Assembly (NCBI RefSeq): GCF_001806325.1
Contig: NZ_CP017580.1
Span: forward strand, 1,984,001 to 2,048,000
Direction of reading: 5' to 3'
Length of the DNA: 64,000 bases
From: Curtobacterium sp. BH-2-1-1
GTDB taxonomy: Bacteria > Actinomycetota > Actinomycetes > Actinomycetales > Microbacteriaceae
A program made the translations under genes and the position numbers. The notes beneath the pieces were generated by a model that saw only the letters and a program-made list of their open reading frames with translations, was not told the origin of the DNA and made no database searches. Positions 37,497 through 47,483 of this stretch are shown here, piece by piece. Numbering within the stretch: the stretch's first letter is position 1; the number at the start of each line of letters is the position of its first letter.

Positions 37497-38123
37497 GTGC
37501 TGCTCGCGATCGACACCTCCGCCGGAACCTCGGTCGCCGTCGTCGACCTGGGCAGTGGGCGGGCCCTCGCGACCCGCAGCACCGAGGACAGCCGCCGCCA
37601 CGCCGAGGTCATCGGCCCGTTCCTCGCCGAGGTCCTCGACGAGGCCGGCATCACCCCCGCCGATGTCTCGGGCGTCATCGCCGGCATGGGGCCGGGGCCG
37701 TTCACCGGCCTGCGCGTCGGCATCGCCGCAGCCCGCACCTTCGCCGCTGCACGCGGCGTCCCCGTCCTCCCGCTGGTCAGCCACGACGCGGTCGCGGCCG
37801 ACCAGGACGGACCCGGTCCGTTCGTCGTCCTGACGGACGCGCGTCGGCGCGAGGTCTACTGGAGCGCCTACGACCAGACCGGCACGCGCGTCGCGGGTCC
37901 CGGACTCGCCAAGCCGGCGGACCTCGACGAGGCGATCCGCGCCTCCTGGCCCGACGCCGTGGGCTGGGACCGCGTGACGGCCCTGTCCATCCCGTCCTGG
38001 AGGCTCGGCGCGCTCGCCGCAGACCGGCTCACCTCCGGCGCGCCCTTCGCCGAGGACGCGCCCCTCTACCTCCGCGATCCGGACGTCACGATGCCGGGTG
38101 CGCCCAAGCGGGTGAAGCAGTGA
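37497..38123 (+). CDS. tsaB: tRNA t6A biosynthesis protein TsaB
   Basis: The 208-residue protein is the ASKHA-fold partner that TsaD needs. LLAIDTSAGTSVAVVD opens the first phosphate loop, and GMGPGPFTGLRVGIAAARTFA is the TsaB signature. Codons upstream in the frame (to 37224) lie inside the oxidoreductase gene. The stop overlaps rimI (GTGA). Confidence 0.95.
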   Translation: MLLAIDTSAGTSVAVVDLGSGRALATRSTEDSRRHAEVIGPFLAEVLDEAGITPADVSGVIAGMGPGPFTGLRVGIAAARTFAAARGVPVLPLVSHDAVAADQDGPGPFVVLTDARRREVYWSAYDQTGTRVAGPGLAKPADLDEAIRASWPDAVGWDRVTALSIPSWRLGALAADRLTSGAPFAEDAPLYLRDPDVTMPGAPKRVKQ

Positions 38124-38671
38124 CGCTGCCCGACGGGCTGCGCCTGCGGCGCGCCCACCCGCAGGACCTCGACGACGTGATGTGGCTGGAGCACGCGTCG
38201 TTCCCGACCGATGCCTGGTCGGCGTCGCAGATGTCCGGCGAGCTGTACTCGCCGCACGGGTACTACGTCGTCGTCGAGACGACCGAGGGTGGGGCGCCGA
38301 CGATCGTCGGGTACGCCGGGCTCTCCTCGTTGGCGGGCAACCCCGTGGCGGACATCCAGACGATCGCAGTCGCGGCGGACCAGCGGGGGAAGGGCCTCGG
38401 TCGGGTGCTCTTCACCGAGCTCCTCGACGAGGCACGGCGGCGTGGCGTGCACGAGGTCTTCCTCGAGGTGCGCGCCGACAACCCCGTGGCTCAGGCGATG
38501 TACACGGCGTTCGGGTTCGAGCGGATCGCCGTCCGCCCCCGCTACTACCAGCCCGACGGTGTGGACGCGTGGGTGATGCGGGCGGAGCTCGCGACGGCTC
38601 CCAGCGTCGGGCCGTCCGGCGTCGGCCCGTCCGGCGTCGGCCCCATCGGACAGGAGGCCCTCGATGGCTGA
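38120..38671 (+). CDS. rimI: Ribosomal-protein-alanine N-acetyltransferase RimI
   Basis: The 183-residue protein has a GNAT fold. The acetyl-CoA loop is [16 protein letters not shown], preceded by DIQTIAV and followed by [29 protein letters not shown] segments. RimI acetylates ribosomal protein S18 and is commonly linked with tsaB and tsaD. The C-terminus carries an imperfect tandem GPSGV repeat encoded by a 15-bp DNA repeat near 38604-38645. It overlaps tsaD by eight bases. Confidence 0.9.
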   Translation: MTLPDGLRLRRAHPQDLDDVMWLEHASFPTDAWSASQMSGELYSPHGYYVVVETTEGGAPTIVGYAGLSSLAGNPVADIQTIAVAADQRGKGLGRVLFTELLDEARRRGVHEVFLEVRADNPVAQAMYTAFGFERIAVRPRYYQPDGVDAWVMRAELATAPSVGPSGVGPSGVGPIGQEALDG

Positions 38672-39713
38672 ACCACTCGTGCTCGGCATCGAGACGAGCT
38701 GCGACGAGACCGGTGTCGGGATCGTGCGCGGCAACACCCTGCTCGCGAACGTCATCGCGTCGAGCATGGAGGAGCACGCGCGGTACGGCGGGGTCGTCCC
38801 CGAGGTCGCCGCACGGGCCCACCTCGAGGCGATGACCCCGACGCTGACTGCTGCGCTCGAACAGGCCGGCGTCACCCTCGACGAGCTCGACGCCGTGGCG
38901 GTGACCGCCGGGCCGGGCCTCGCCGGGGCGCTCATGGTCGGGGTCGGCGCTGCGAAGGCCCTCGCGGTGGCGACGGGCAAGCCGTTGTACGGCGTGAACC
39001 ACCTGGTCGGGCACGTCGGCGCCGACGTCCTCCGGTCGGACGGGTCCGAGATCGACCTGCCGACGGTGGCGCTCCTGGTGTCCGGCGGGCACACGTCGCT
39101 GCTGCTCGTGGAGGACCTCGTCGGCGACGTGAAACTGCTCGGCGAGACGATCGACGACGCCGCGGGCGAGGCGTTCGACAAGGTCGCGCGGCTCCTGGGG
39201 CTGCCGTACCCCGGCGGCCCGCAGATCGACAAGGCCGCGGCGGACGGCGACCCCACCGCGATCCGTTTCCCCCGCGGCTTGACGCTGCCGAAGGACATGG
39301 CCGCGCACCGCTACGACTTCTCCTTCTCCGGACTGAAGACCGCCGTCGCCCGGTGGGTCGAGCGCTGCCGTGACGAGGGGCGCGAGGTCCCCGTGGCCGA
39401 CGTCGCCGCCAGCTTCCGCGAGGCCGTGGTCGACGTGCTCCTGACGAAGGCGCTGCGTGCGTGCGAGGACACCGGCGTGCACCGGCTCCTGCTCGGAGGC
39501 GGCGTCGTGGCGAACGCCCGGCTGCGGGCCGTCGCCGAGGAGCGCTGTGCTGCGGCCGGTGTCGAGCTCCGCATCCCGCCGTTCGACCTCTGCACGGACA
39601 ACGGGGCGATGATCGCGGCGATCGGCGCCCGGCTCGTCGCCGAGGGGCACGCGCCGAGCGACCTCGGGATCGCGGCGGACTCGACGCTGCCGGTGACGAC
39701 CGTCCAGGTCTGA
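38664..39713 (+). CDS. tsaD: tRNA N6-threonylcarbamoyladenosine transferase TsaD
   Basis: The 349-residue catalytic subunit carries [12 protein letters not shown] at the N-terminus. The metal-binding histidines lie in [29 protein letters not shown] is conserved, and the DNGAMIA end supplies the third ligand. It completes the tsaE-tsaB-rimI-tsaD set and follows rimI without a gap. Confidence 0.97.
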   Translation: MAEPLVLGIETSCDETGVGIVRGNTLLANVIASSMEEHARYGGVVPEVAARAHLEAMTPTLTAALEQAGVTLDELDAVAVTAGPGLAGALMVGVGAAKALAVATGKPLYGVNHLVGHVGADVLRSDGSEIDLPTVALLVSGGHTSLLLVEDLVGDVKLLGETIDDAAGEAFDKVARLLGLPYPGGPQIDKAAADGDPTAIRFPRGLTLPKDMAAHRYDFSFSGLKTAVARWVERCRDEGREVPVADVAASFREAVVDVLLTKALRACEDTGVHRLLLGGGVVANARLRAVAEERCAAAGVELRIPPFDLCTDNGAMIAAIGARLVAEGHAPSDLGIAADSTLPVTTVQV

Positions 39714-39836
39714 CGCTCGCGGGCCGACGCCGTTCCGCGTCCGGTCTGCGCCGTGCTCGCGTCCGGCCCGCAGGGGAGTGTCTGTGGGAGGATTCACATG
39801 AGGCGCCGACGACCGTGGCGCCGAGAGGGGTGGACG

Positions 39837-40559
39837 GTGTCCGATCAGAACCAGTGGCCGAAGCCGGGCGAGACGCCGGACAGCAACGCATCGTCGGTGC
39901 CGTCGAGTGCGGCCCAGCCCGAGTCCGGGCAGCCGCAGCAGTACGGCGCGTCCGCTCCCGAGGCACCGTCGGCAGCGCCGAACGACCCGTGGGGGCAGTC
40001 CGGACAGCAGGCGCACCCGGGCTACGGCGCCCCGCAGGGTTCGAACCCCTACGCCGCACCGCAGAACCCGTACGCGGCGCCGCAGCAGCCGCAGAACCCG
40101 TACGCCGCGCAGCAGCCGCAGAACCCCTACGGCGCTCCGCAGCAGCAGAACCCGTACGCCGCGCCGCAGAACCCGTACGCGGCCCCCGGCCAGCAGCACC
40201 CGTACGCCGCCCCGGGCCAGCAGAACCCCTACGCGGCCGCGGGCTACCAGCCCTACGCGCAGCGTCCGAAGACCAACACGCTGGCGATCCTGTCCATCGT
40301 GTTCGGCCTCGGGGCCATCCCGCTGTTCTTCATGGCGATCCTGCTGGGTCCCGCCGGCGCGATCCTCGGCCACCTCGCCCTCGGCCGCATCAAGCAGACC
40401 GGTGAGAGCGGGCGCGCTCTGGCGCTCACCGGTGTCATCGCCGGCTGGGTGATGACCGGTGTGTGGATCCTCTGGATCATCGGGCTGTTCGCGTTCGCCT
40501 CGATGGGGAGCTCGTACTCGAACTACGACGACTACGGGTCCGGCGCCTTCATCGGCTGA
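39837..40559 (+). CDS. DUF4190 membrane protein with proline-rich N-terminal tail
   Basis: From GTG 39837, with GAGAGGGG upstream, the protein has 240 residues. ATG 39798, preceded by GGGAGG, is an equally good start and would add 13 Arg-rich residues; I cannot decide between them. Residues 1-140 are Pro/Gln/Ala/Tyr rich with about ten QNPYAAP-like units. Two membrane helices follow (TLAILSIVFGLGAIPLFFMA and LTGVIAGWVMTGVWILWII) around GHLALGRIKQTGESGRALAL, the DUF4190 core. Function is unknown; similar tails occur in actinobacterial envelope and septal proteins. Confidence 0.78.
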   Translation: MSDQNQWPKPGETPDSNASSVPSSAAQPESGQPQQYGASAPEAPSAAPNDPWGQSGQQAHPGYGAPQGSNPYAAPQNPYAAPQQPQNPYAAQQPQNPYGAPQQQNPYAAPQNPYAAPGQQHPYAAPGQQNPYAAAGYQPYAQRPKTNTLAILSIVFGLGAIPLFFMAILLGPAGAILGHLALGRIKQTGESGRALALTGVIAGWVMTGVWILWIIGLFAFASMGSSYSNYDDYGSGAFIG

Positions 40560-40581
40560 CCAGGACCCCGGCGACCCGCTC

Positions 40582-40641
40582 GCACAACGAGGGTCACCCC
40601 GAACCACGGATCGCCGCGGTTCGGGGTGACTTTCGTTGTGC
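40582..40641. terminator. 60-base cruciform between convergent genes
   Basis: GCACAACGA (40582-40590) pairs with TCGTTGTGC (40633-40641), and inside it GTCACCCCGAACC (40593-40605) pairs with 40618-40630. The loop is ACGGATCGCCGC. It would end transcripts on both strands. Confidence 0.7.
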
Positions 40642-40684
40642 AGAGCGCGAGCGCGCCCGCGCGCCCGCGCCGCCGCCCCGCGGC

Positions 40685-41887
40685 CTAGCCGGCCACGTCC
40701 CCCAGCCGCTCGCACAGGATCGCGGTGTGCCGTCCCTCCAGGCGGGTGAGCACGAGCGTGACGCGCCCCCGTCCGCGCAACCGCAACCGCTTCCGGAACT
40801 GCGCCGGGTCCACGTCGACGCCGCGCTTCTTGATCTCGACGGTCCCGATGTCCTCCGCCGCGAGCCGCGCGGCGAGCTGCTTCACGTCGAGCGGCATCGT
40901 GTCGAGCACCCGGAAGCCCTGCGCGAACGGTGTCGTGACGGCCCGGTCCGAGGTGACGTACGCGATGCCGTCGGAGAGCATCCGGCCGTCGAGCGACCGG
41001 GCGAGGTCGCCGATGAGCCGCGCACGGATGACCGCCCCGTCCGGCTCGTACAGGTACGCGCCGAGCGCGCCGACCTCGACGTCCGCGGCGTCGGCGTCGC
41101 CCGTGAGCTCAGCGATCCCGTGCGCCCCGATGACGGTCGCGGCACGGCGGACACCGGGGCGGGCGAGGGGGCCGAACCAGAGGGCGAGCTCGACGACCTC
41201 GCGGTCCACGGAGGTCCACTGCGCCTCGGCCGTGTCCGGGATGAGGTCGCGGTCGACGCCCGGCCCGAGCTTCACGCCCGTCGGGGTGGTCGTGGCGGCA
41301 GCGAACACGGTGTCGAGCGAGGGGGACCAGTCGTCCGGGTCGGCGAGGCGCTTCGTGTTCGCGTGGCCGGAGGTCCGGCGCGCCGGGTCCATCCAGACCC
41401 CGTCGACGCGGGACAGGTCGAACGAAGCGGCGTCGCCGAGCTCCACCCGGGCGGAGTCCCAGAGCGAGAGGTTGTGCGTCGCGACGGCCGCGGTGACCTC
41501 GTCACGGTCGACCGCGGTGACCTCGAGGTCGAGCGCCGCCATCGCCATCGCATCCCCGCCGATGCCGCACCCGAGGTCGGCGACCCGGGTGAGCCCCGCG
41601 GCGGCGAAGCGTCCGGCGTGCTGGGCGGCGACCTGCAGCCGGGTCGCCTGCTCGAGGCCGGCCTCGGTGAAGAGCATGCGGGAGGCGAAGTCCCCGAACT
41701 TCCCACGGGCCTTCTGCCGGAGCTTCGCCTGCGTCAGGACCGCCGCGACGAGGCCCGGATCGTGTCCTTCGGAGCGCAGTCGTGAGACGACCCGGACGAT
41801 CTCACCACCGTCGGACACGGCCGGGGTACGGTCGAGCAGGGCCATCCCCTCGGGGGTCAGCAACTGGGCGAGATCGGCGGCTTCCAC
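40685..41887 (-). CDS. SAM-dependent methyltransferase with THUMP-like domain
   Basis: GTG 41887, with GGGAGG upstream, gives 400 residues; the longer frame to 41953 would run through a CIRCE site. RVADLGCGIGGDAMAMAALD is the SAM-binding motif I, and VWMDPARR follows where RNA and DNA methyltransferases have their catalytic motif. The C-terminal KKRGVDVDPAQFRKRLRLRG is a THUMP-like domain that binds RNA. The family is often annotated as class I methyltransferase of unknown target. It is divergent from groES. Confidence 0.8.
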   Translation of the reverse strand: MEAADLAQLLTPEGMALLDRTPAVSDGGEIVRVVSRLRSEGHDPGLVAAVLTQAKLRQKARGKFGDFASRMLFTEAGLEQATRLQVAAQHAGRFAAAGLTRVADLGCGIGGDAMAMAALDLEVTAVDRDEVTAAVATHNLSLWDSARVELGDAASFDLSRVDGVWMDPARRTSGHANTKRLADPDDWSPSLDTVFAAATTTPTGVKLGPGVDRDLIPDTAEAQWTSVDREVVELALWFGPLARPGVRRAATVIGAHGIAELTGDADAADVEVGALGAYLYEPDGAVIRARLIGDLARSLDGRMLSDGIAYVTSDRAVTTPFAQGFRVLDTMPLDVKQLAARLAAEDIGTVEIKKRGVDVDPAQFRKRLRLRGRGRVTLVLTRLEGRHTAILCERLGDVAG

Positions 41888-41926
41888 CCGACGATCCTCC
41901 CAGGTCGCCGAGAGCCCGGTCGGACG

Positions 41927-41953
41927 TTGGCACTCGGATTGACCGAGTGCCAA
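41927..41953. promoter_or_regulatory. CIRCE operator 1 (HrcA site)
   Basis: TTGGCACTC-N9-GAGTGCCAA, with the canonical nine-base spacer, is a near-exact CIRCE element. It includes the -35 TTGACC of the groES promoter in its spacer. Confidence 0.88.
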
Positions 41954-41967
41954 CGACGCCCTAGAGT
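41939..41967 (+). promoter_or_regulatory. groES promoter
   Basis: TTGACC (41939-41944) and TAGAGT (41962-41967) are 17 bases apart. The -35 lies within CIRCE 1, and CIRCE 2 lies just beyond the start site. Confidence 0.75.
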
Positions 41968-41975
41968 TGGGGCGG

Positions 41976-42002
41976 TTGGCACTCTCCTGTGCGTAGTGCC
42001 AA
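41976..42002. promoter_or_regulatory. CIRCE operator 2 (HrcA site)
   Basis: TTGGCACTC-N9-TAGTGCCAA, one base off perfect symmetry. It lies about at +3 to +29 of the predicted groES transcript. Confidence 0.82.
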
Positions 42003-42050
42003 CACGGTTTTCATCTGTACCGAGTCAGTACCGAGAAAGAAGAGGTCACC

Positions 42051-42347
42051 GTGGCCGTCAGCATCAAGCCGCTCGAGGATCGCATCGTCATCCGCCAGGT
42101 CGAGGCGGAGCAGACCACCGCTTCCGGTCTGGTCATCCCGGACACCGCGAAGGAGAAGCCCCAGGAGGGCGAGGTCGTCGCCGTGGGCCCGGGTCGTATC
42201 GACGACAACGGCAACCGCGTCCCGCTGGACGTCGCCGTGGGTGACAAGGTCATCTACTCGAAGTACGGCGGCACCGAGGTCAAGTACTCGGGCGAGGACC
42301 TCCTCGTCCTCTCGGCGCGCGATGTCCTCGCGGTCATCGTGCACTGA
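42051..42347 (+). CDS. groES: Co-chaperonin GroES
   Basis: The 98-residue protein caps the GroEL ring. [19 protein letters not shown] is the family N-terminus; [21 protein letters not shown] contains the mobile loop and [13 protein letters not shown] the roof. The GTG start is preceded by AGAAAGAAGAGG. Two CIRCE sites predict heat-inducible HrcA control. groEL does not follow, so the chaperonin gene must be elsewhere. Confidence 0.97.
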   Translation: MAVSIKPLEDRIVIRQVEAEQTTASGLVIPDTAKEKPQEGEVVAVGPGRIDDNGNRVPLDVAVGDKVIYSKYGGTEVKYSGEDLLVLSARDVLAVIVH

Positions 42348-42363
42348 GTCCAGTACACATCGC

Positions 42364-42399
42364 GAACGCCCCGTTCGGCTCCGGCCGGGCGGGGCGTTC
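42364..42399 (+). terminator. groES terminator hairpin
   Basis: GAACGCCCCG (42364-42373) pairs with CGGGGCGTTC (42390-42399), with a GC-rich loop, followed by TCGCGTT. It ends groES as a single-gene unit. Confidence 0.7.
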
Positions 42400-42421
42400 T
42401 CGCGTTCCGCGCCGGGTCGGC

Positions 42422-42448
42422 GGGTCCAGGAGGCGCGGCTCGGCCCCG
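42422..42448. repeat. Copy of the GGAGGCGCGG dispersed repeat
   Basis: Reads GGGTCCAGGAGGCGCGG, then CTCGGCCCCG. It lies 19 bases before the rarD -10 element; an inverted copy follows rarD. Confidence 0.65.
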
Positions 42449-42467
42449 CGCCGTCGGTGCCCGTTCC

Positions 42468-42473
42468 TAGGAT
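42468..42473 (+). promoter_or_regulatory. -10 element TAGGAT, 6 bases before rarD
   Basis: Leaderless spacing to GTG 42480; no ribosome-binding site. Confidence 0.55.
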
Positions 42474-42479
42474 GGTTCC

Positions 42480-43442
42480 GTGAGTGAACCGTCCCCGGCG
42501 CGCCCGGCCCGCAGCGAGGCATCCGTCGGCGTCGTGCAGGCGATCATCGCGTACGGGCTGTGGGGACTCATGCCGCTGCTCTTCGCGGCGATGGCCCCCG
42601 CCGGCGCGTTCGAGATCGTCGCCTGGCGGATCGTCTTCGGGCTGGTGTTCTGCGCGATCGCGATCGCCGTCACCCGCTCCTGGCTCCGGACCCGCACCCT
42701 GATGGCCCAGCGTCGGGTGATGCTCGTGATGGGCCTCGCGGCCGTGCTCATCCTGGTGAACTGGACCGTGTACGTCGCGGCGACGACCACGGGCCACACG
42801 GTCGAGGCGGCGCTCGGGTACTTCATCAACCCGCTCGTGACGATCGCGCTCGGTGTCGTGGTGCTCCGCGAACGCCTGCGTCCGCTGCAGTGGACCGCCG
42901 TCGGCATCAGCATCGTGGCCGTCGTCGTGATCGCGGTGGGCTACGGACAGATGCCGTGGATCTCCCTCGTGCTGGCGTTCTCGTTCGGCCTGTACGGGCT
43001 CGTGAAGAAGCGGGTCGGTGGAACGGTGGACGCCCTGAGCGGCCTGACGATCGAGACCGTGTGGCTGCTGCCGATCGCCGTGGTCGCCCTCGTGGTGCTC
43101 GGCGCGACCGGCCTCGGCGGCGGGGTGACGTTCACGAGCGAGGGCTGGGTGCACGTCCTCGTGACAGTGCTGACCGGGCCCGCGACGGCCGTGCCGCTGC
43201 TGCTGTTCGCGTCGTCCGCCCGTCGGGTGAGCCTGTCCACGCTCGGGCTGACGCAGTACCTCGCGCCGGTGATGCAGCTGCTCGTCGGGGTGGTCGTGCA
43301 GCACGAGCCCATGTCGGGTGCCCGGTGGTTCGGCTTCGGGATCGTCTGGCTCGCCCTGGTCATCCTGACGGCCGACTCGTTCCTGGCCGCTCGGGCATCG
43401 CGGCGCCGGGCGGTAGCGCCCACCGCGGCCGAGCCGGTCTGA
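42480..43442 (+). CDS. rarD: EamA-family transporter RarD
   Basis: The 320-residue protein has about ten membrane helices in two EamA halves. VVQAIIAYGLWGLMPLLF opens the first helix; EIVAWRIVFGLVFC, LGYFINPLVTIALGVVVLRERL and STLGLTQYLAPVMQLLVGVV are RarD signatures. The family is linked to drug/metabolite export, and the substrate is not known. It is bracketed by inverted copies of the dispersed repeat. Confidence 0.88.
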   Translation: MSEPSPARPARSEASVGVVQAIIAYGLWGLMPLLFAAMAPAGAFEIVAWRIVFGLVFCAIAIAVTRSWLRTRTLMAQRRVMLVMGLAAVLILVNWTVYVAATTTGHTVEAALGYFINPLVTIALGVVVLRERLRPLQWTAVGISIVAVVVIAVGYGQMPWISLVLAFSFGLYGLVKKRVGGTVDALSGLTIETVWLLPIAVVALVVLGATGLGGGVTFTSEGWVHVLVTVLTGPATAVPLLLFASSARRVSLSTLGLTQYLAPVMQLLVGVVVQHEPMSGARWFGFGIVWLALVILTADSFLAARASRRRAVAPTAAEPV

Positions 43443-43470
43443 CGGGGCCGAGCCGCGCCTCCAGGGCCCG
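43443..43470. repeat. Inverted copy of the GGAGGCGCGG repeat
   Basis: On the reverse strand it reads CGGGCCCTGGAGGCGCGG, then CTCGGCCCCG. It begins directly after the rarD stop codon. Confidence 0.65.
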
Positions 43471-43504
43471 TGTCCTGTCCGCCTGCCTGTCCGCCCGTCA
43501 GGCC

Positions 43505-43574
43505 CCGAGTCTCGGCCCGGCGGACAGTTTCGCGCCGTGTCCGCCACGGAACTGTCCGCGCAGCCGAGTCTCGG
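43505..43574. repeat. 70-base composite palindrome
   Basis: Two copies of the palindrome CCGAGTCTCGG (43505-43515, 43564-43574) flank CGGACAGTT (43521-43529) and its complement AACTGTCCG (43550-43558). The whole element can fold as a cruciform. A three-fold 14-bp CCCGCCGCCGCCGG repeat follows (43575-43618). Confidence 0.55.
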
Positions 43575-43623
43575 CCCGCCGCCGCCGGCCCGCCGCCGCC
43601 GGCCCGCCGCCGCCGCCGCACGC

Positions 43624-43658
43624 GACAGCGCCCCGCGGCCGGGCCGCGAGGCGCTGTC
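43624..43658. terminator. 17-bp hairpin downstream of livK
   Basis: GACAGCGCCCCGCGGCC (43624-43640) pairs with 43642-43658, with a single mismatch. It ends the reverse-strand livK transcript. Confidence 0.7.
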
Positions 43659-43674
43659 GATCTGGTGCTGCCGA

Positions 43675-45008
43675 CTACTTCTTGACCGAGCCCTGGATCG
43701 CGCTCTGGTAGACGGGCTTGTTGTCGCCGTCGAACTTGTAGATGCCGATGTAGGCGCTCGACGGGTCGTTGTTGTCGTCGAACGGACCGATGCCCGACGG
43801 ACCCGTGTAGTGGATGTCCTCACCCTTGTCGAGCAGGGCGACGCAGTTCTTGAACGTCGAGCACTCCGTGCCGCCGTCGGCACCGGACACCGCGGCCATG
43901 TTGGCCTGGATGGTGCCGGAGTCCGTGCCCTTGCCCTTCACCGCGGCCAGGGCGGCGAGGACGGTGGCGTCGTACGACTCGGCCGCGTACGAGTAGTCGG
44001 CGAGGTCCTTGCCCGACGACTTCTTGTAGTAGGCGGAGAGCTGGGCCTTGAACTCGTCCTTCGGTGAGGCACCGGGGATGGTGCCCTGCGCGCCGGTGAG
44101 CGTGCCCTTGTCGAAGTCCTTCGAGTAGTCGGCGGTGTTGCCGTCGGACATGTAGATCTTCGACATGTCGGCGTCCTGCGACTTCAGCTCCGGGATGATC
44201 GACTTCGTCTCGTCGAAGGCCAGGACGACGATGGCGTCCGGCTTCGTGGCGAGCGCCGCGGTCACCTCGGAGGAGAAGGTCGTCTGGCCGGGCGGGAACT
44301 CCTGGCCCTTGCCCTTGCCGCCGTAGACGACGGATCCGCCCGAGTCCTCGATCGCCTTCTGCACGGTGTTGCGGAGGCCGGTGCCGTAGGTGTCGTTGAA
44401 GACGAGGAACGCGACCTTGGCGTTGCCGTCACCCGTGACGAGCTGGCCGAGCGCCGAACCCTGCACCGAGTCCGGCGGAGCGGTCCGGTAGTAGTACGAC
44501 GAGTAGCCGGACAGGTCCGACGCGGTGTTCGCGGGGAGATCTCCACGATGCAGTTGCTCGTGAGCTGGTCGATGACGTTGAGCGTGACGCTGGAGGACTC
44601 GGCGCCGATCGCGACCGGGACCTTCGCGTTCACGAGCTTCGTCGCCGCGGAGCTCGACACCGTCATGTCGTTGCTGTCACCGGAGTCGGTGGCGGGGTCG
44701 ATGGTGACGTCCTTGTCGAGCACACCGCCGGCCGCGTTGATGTCCTGCACCGCGAGTCCCACACCGGACTCCGCGGGCGGGTTCAGGTAGGCGAGCGAAC
44801 CGGTGAGCGGGAGGATCGTGCCGATCTTCAGCGCGTCGGTGCCCGGGGTGTCGGGGGCCTTGCAGCTCGCGGCGGGGTCCTTCTTCGCGCCTCCCGACGC
44901 GGAGGAGGACGGTGAGGTGCCGCCGCTGGTGGTGGAACAGGCGGCGAGGAGGAGCGCCGCCGCTCCTGCCACTGCCAGTGCCGTGGTGGCACGGGTGGTT
45001 CTGATCAT
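43675..45008 (-). pseudogene. livK: Branched-chain amino acid ABC substrate-binding lipoprotein, frameshifted
   Basis: The reading frame from ATG 45008 encodes a lipoprotein signal (lipobox LLAAC, C24) and the start of a type 1 periplasmic-binding fold (KIGTILPLTGSLAYLNPPAE). It continues to SNCIVEISP and then shifts to nonsense near 44531-44536. The next frame then reads NTASDLSGYSSYYYRT and carries the rest of the fold to 43675. The total length is one base short of a multiple of three, so one base is missing, probably in the GCGGGG run. Repaired, the protein would have 444 residues. A real mutation or a sequencing error are both possible. It is likely the binding protein for the livHMGF transporter 2.5 kb away. 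Confidence 0.85.
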
Positions 45009-45241
45009 CCGTGGAGCCCTTTCTCTGCGCGGAACCTCAGGTCCCGCTGGGGATGTGAGAGAACGTAGGGTCACGGTGTTTCAGCCGCGTGACGGGGCGG
45101 TACGCAAAGTGTTTCGTTACCCAGCCGTGACGCGAGGTCTGCGGAAACCCGCGGGTCTCGAGCCCATGGCCCGGGCGCGGTCGACCGGACCCGCGCAGTC
45201 CGGACAGGGACGCCGGCCGCCCGGGTGGGGGCTGGCCGGAG

Positions 45242-45625
45242 TCAGGCGTCGAGCTCGGCCTGGGACCGGAGGACGCAGAACTCGTTCCCCTCGGGATCGG
45301 CGAACACCACCCAGCCGCCGCTCGCCGTGCGTCGGTCGGCCAGTTCGAGCGCACCGATGCCCCGCAGCCGCACGACCTCTTCGTCGCGGGTCCGGTCGGT
45401 CGGCCGCAGGTCGAAGTGGATGCGGTTCTTCACGGCCTTCGCTTCCGGCACCTCGATGAAGAGCACGTGGTGCGACCCGTCGGGAGCGACGATCATGCAC
45501 TCCTCGTGCCCGGGCGCGTTCGGGTCGTCGGCGACGTCGACGTAGCCGAGGACCTGCTTCCACCACTCGGAGAGCGTGTAGGCATCACGGCAGTCGATCG
45601 AGGTGTGGGACACGGCGCTGACCAT
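45242..45625 (-). CDS. VOC-family (glyoxalase/bleomycin resistance-like) protein
   Basis: The 127-residue protein has the paired beta-alpha-beta-beta-beta units of the VOC fold: SHTSIDCRDAYTLSEWWKQVLGY and GGWVVFADPEGNEFCVLRS. Metal-ligand positions are partly present (H8, and E in EGNEFCVL). The actinobacterial subgroup has no assigned function. A TAGGGT lies six bases before the ATG. Confidence 0.85.
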   Translation of the reverse strand: MVSAVSHTSIDCRDAYTLSEWWKQVLGYVDVADDPNAPGHEECMIVAPDGSHHVLFIEVPEAKAVKNRIHFDLRPTDRTRDEEVVRLRGIGALELADRRTASGGWVVFADPEGNEFCVLRSQAELDA

Positions 45626-45631
45626 GCCGCG

Positions 45632-45637
45632 ACCCTA
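45632..45637 (-). promoter_or_regulatory. -10 element TAGGGT, 6 bases before the VOC gene
   Basis: Reverse-strand hexamer with leaderless spacing to ATG 45625. The guaB terminator lies just upstream. Confidence 0.45.
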
Positions 45638-45651
45638 CTGCCGACCGACGA

Positions 45652-45688
45652 CGAACGCCCCCGCTCCGTCCGGGAGCAGGGGCGTTCG
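45652..45688 (-). terminator. guaB terminator hairpin
   Basis: CGAACGCCCC (45652-45661) pairs with 45679-45688, and GCTCC with GGAGC inside, around GTCC. Confidence 0.7.
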
Positions 45689-45703
45689 AGGGTGCTGGTC
45701 GGG

Positions 45704-47386
<1,683 letters not shown>

Positions 47387-47483
47387 TCACAGTTGCGGCA
47401 CGAATCACACAGGGAACGTGATGGAAACACGGGTGTCACACAATCCCCCTAGCGTCCTCGTCATCCGAACGAGAGGCTCTTCC

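Noticed and set aside
42422..43470. Transposon or insertion sequence around rarD
   Set aside because: No transposase is present and the flanking repeat occurs singly at many other sites. I keep the inverted pair as a weak finding only.
43575..43618. CRISPR-like array (14-bp CCCGCCGCCGCCGG units)
   Set aside because: The units are only three, have no spacers, and are simple GC-rich slippage repeats.
47421..47483. ATG 47421 as the livH start
   Set aside because: The added 21 residues look like untranslated leader, and GTG 47484 has a good GAGAGG site. It remains a possible alternative.
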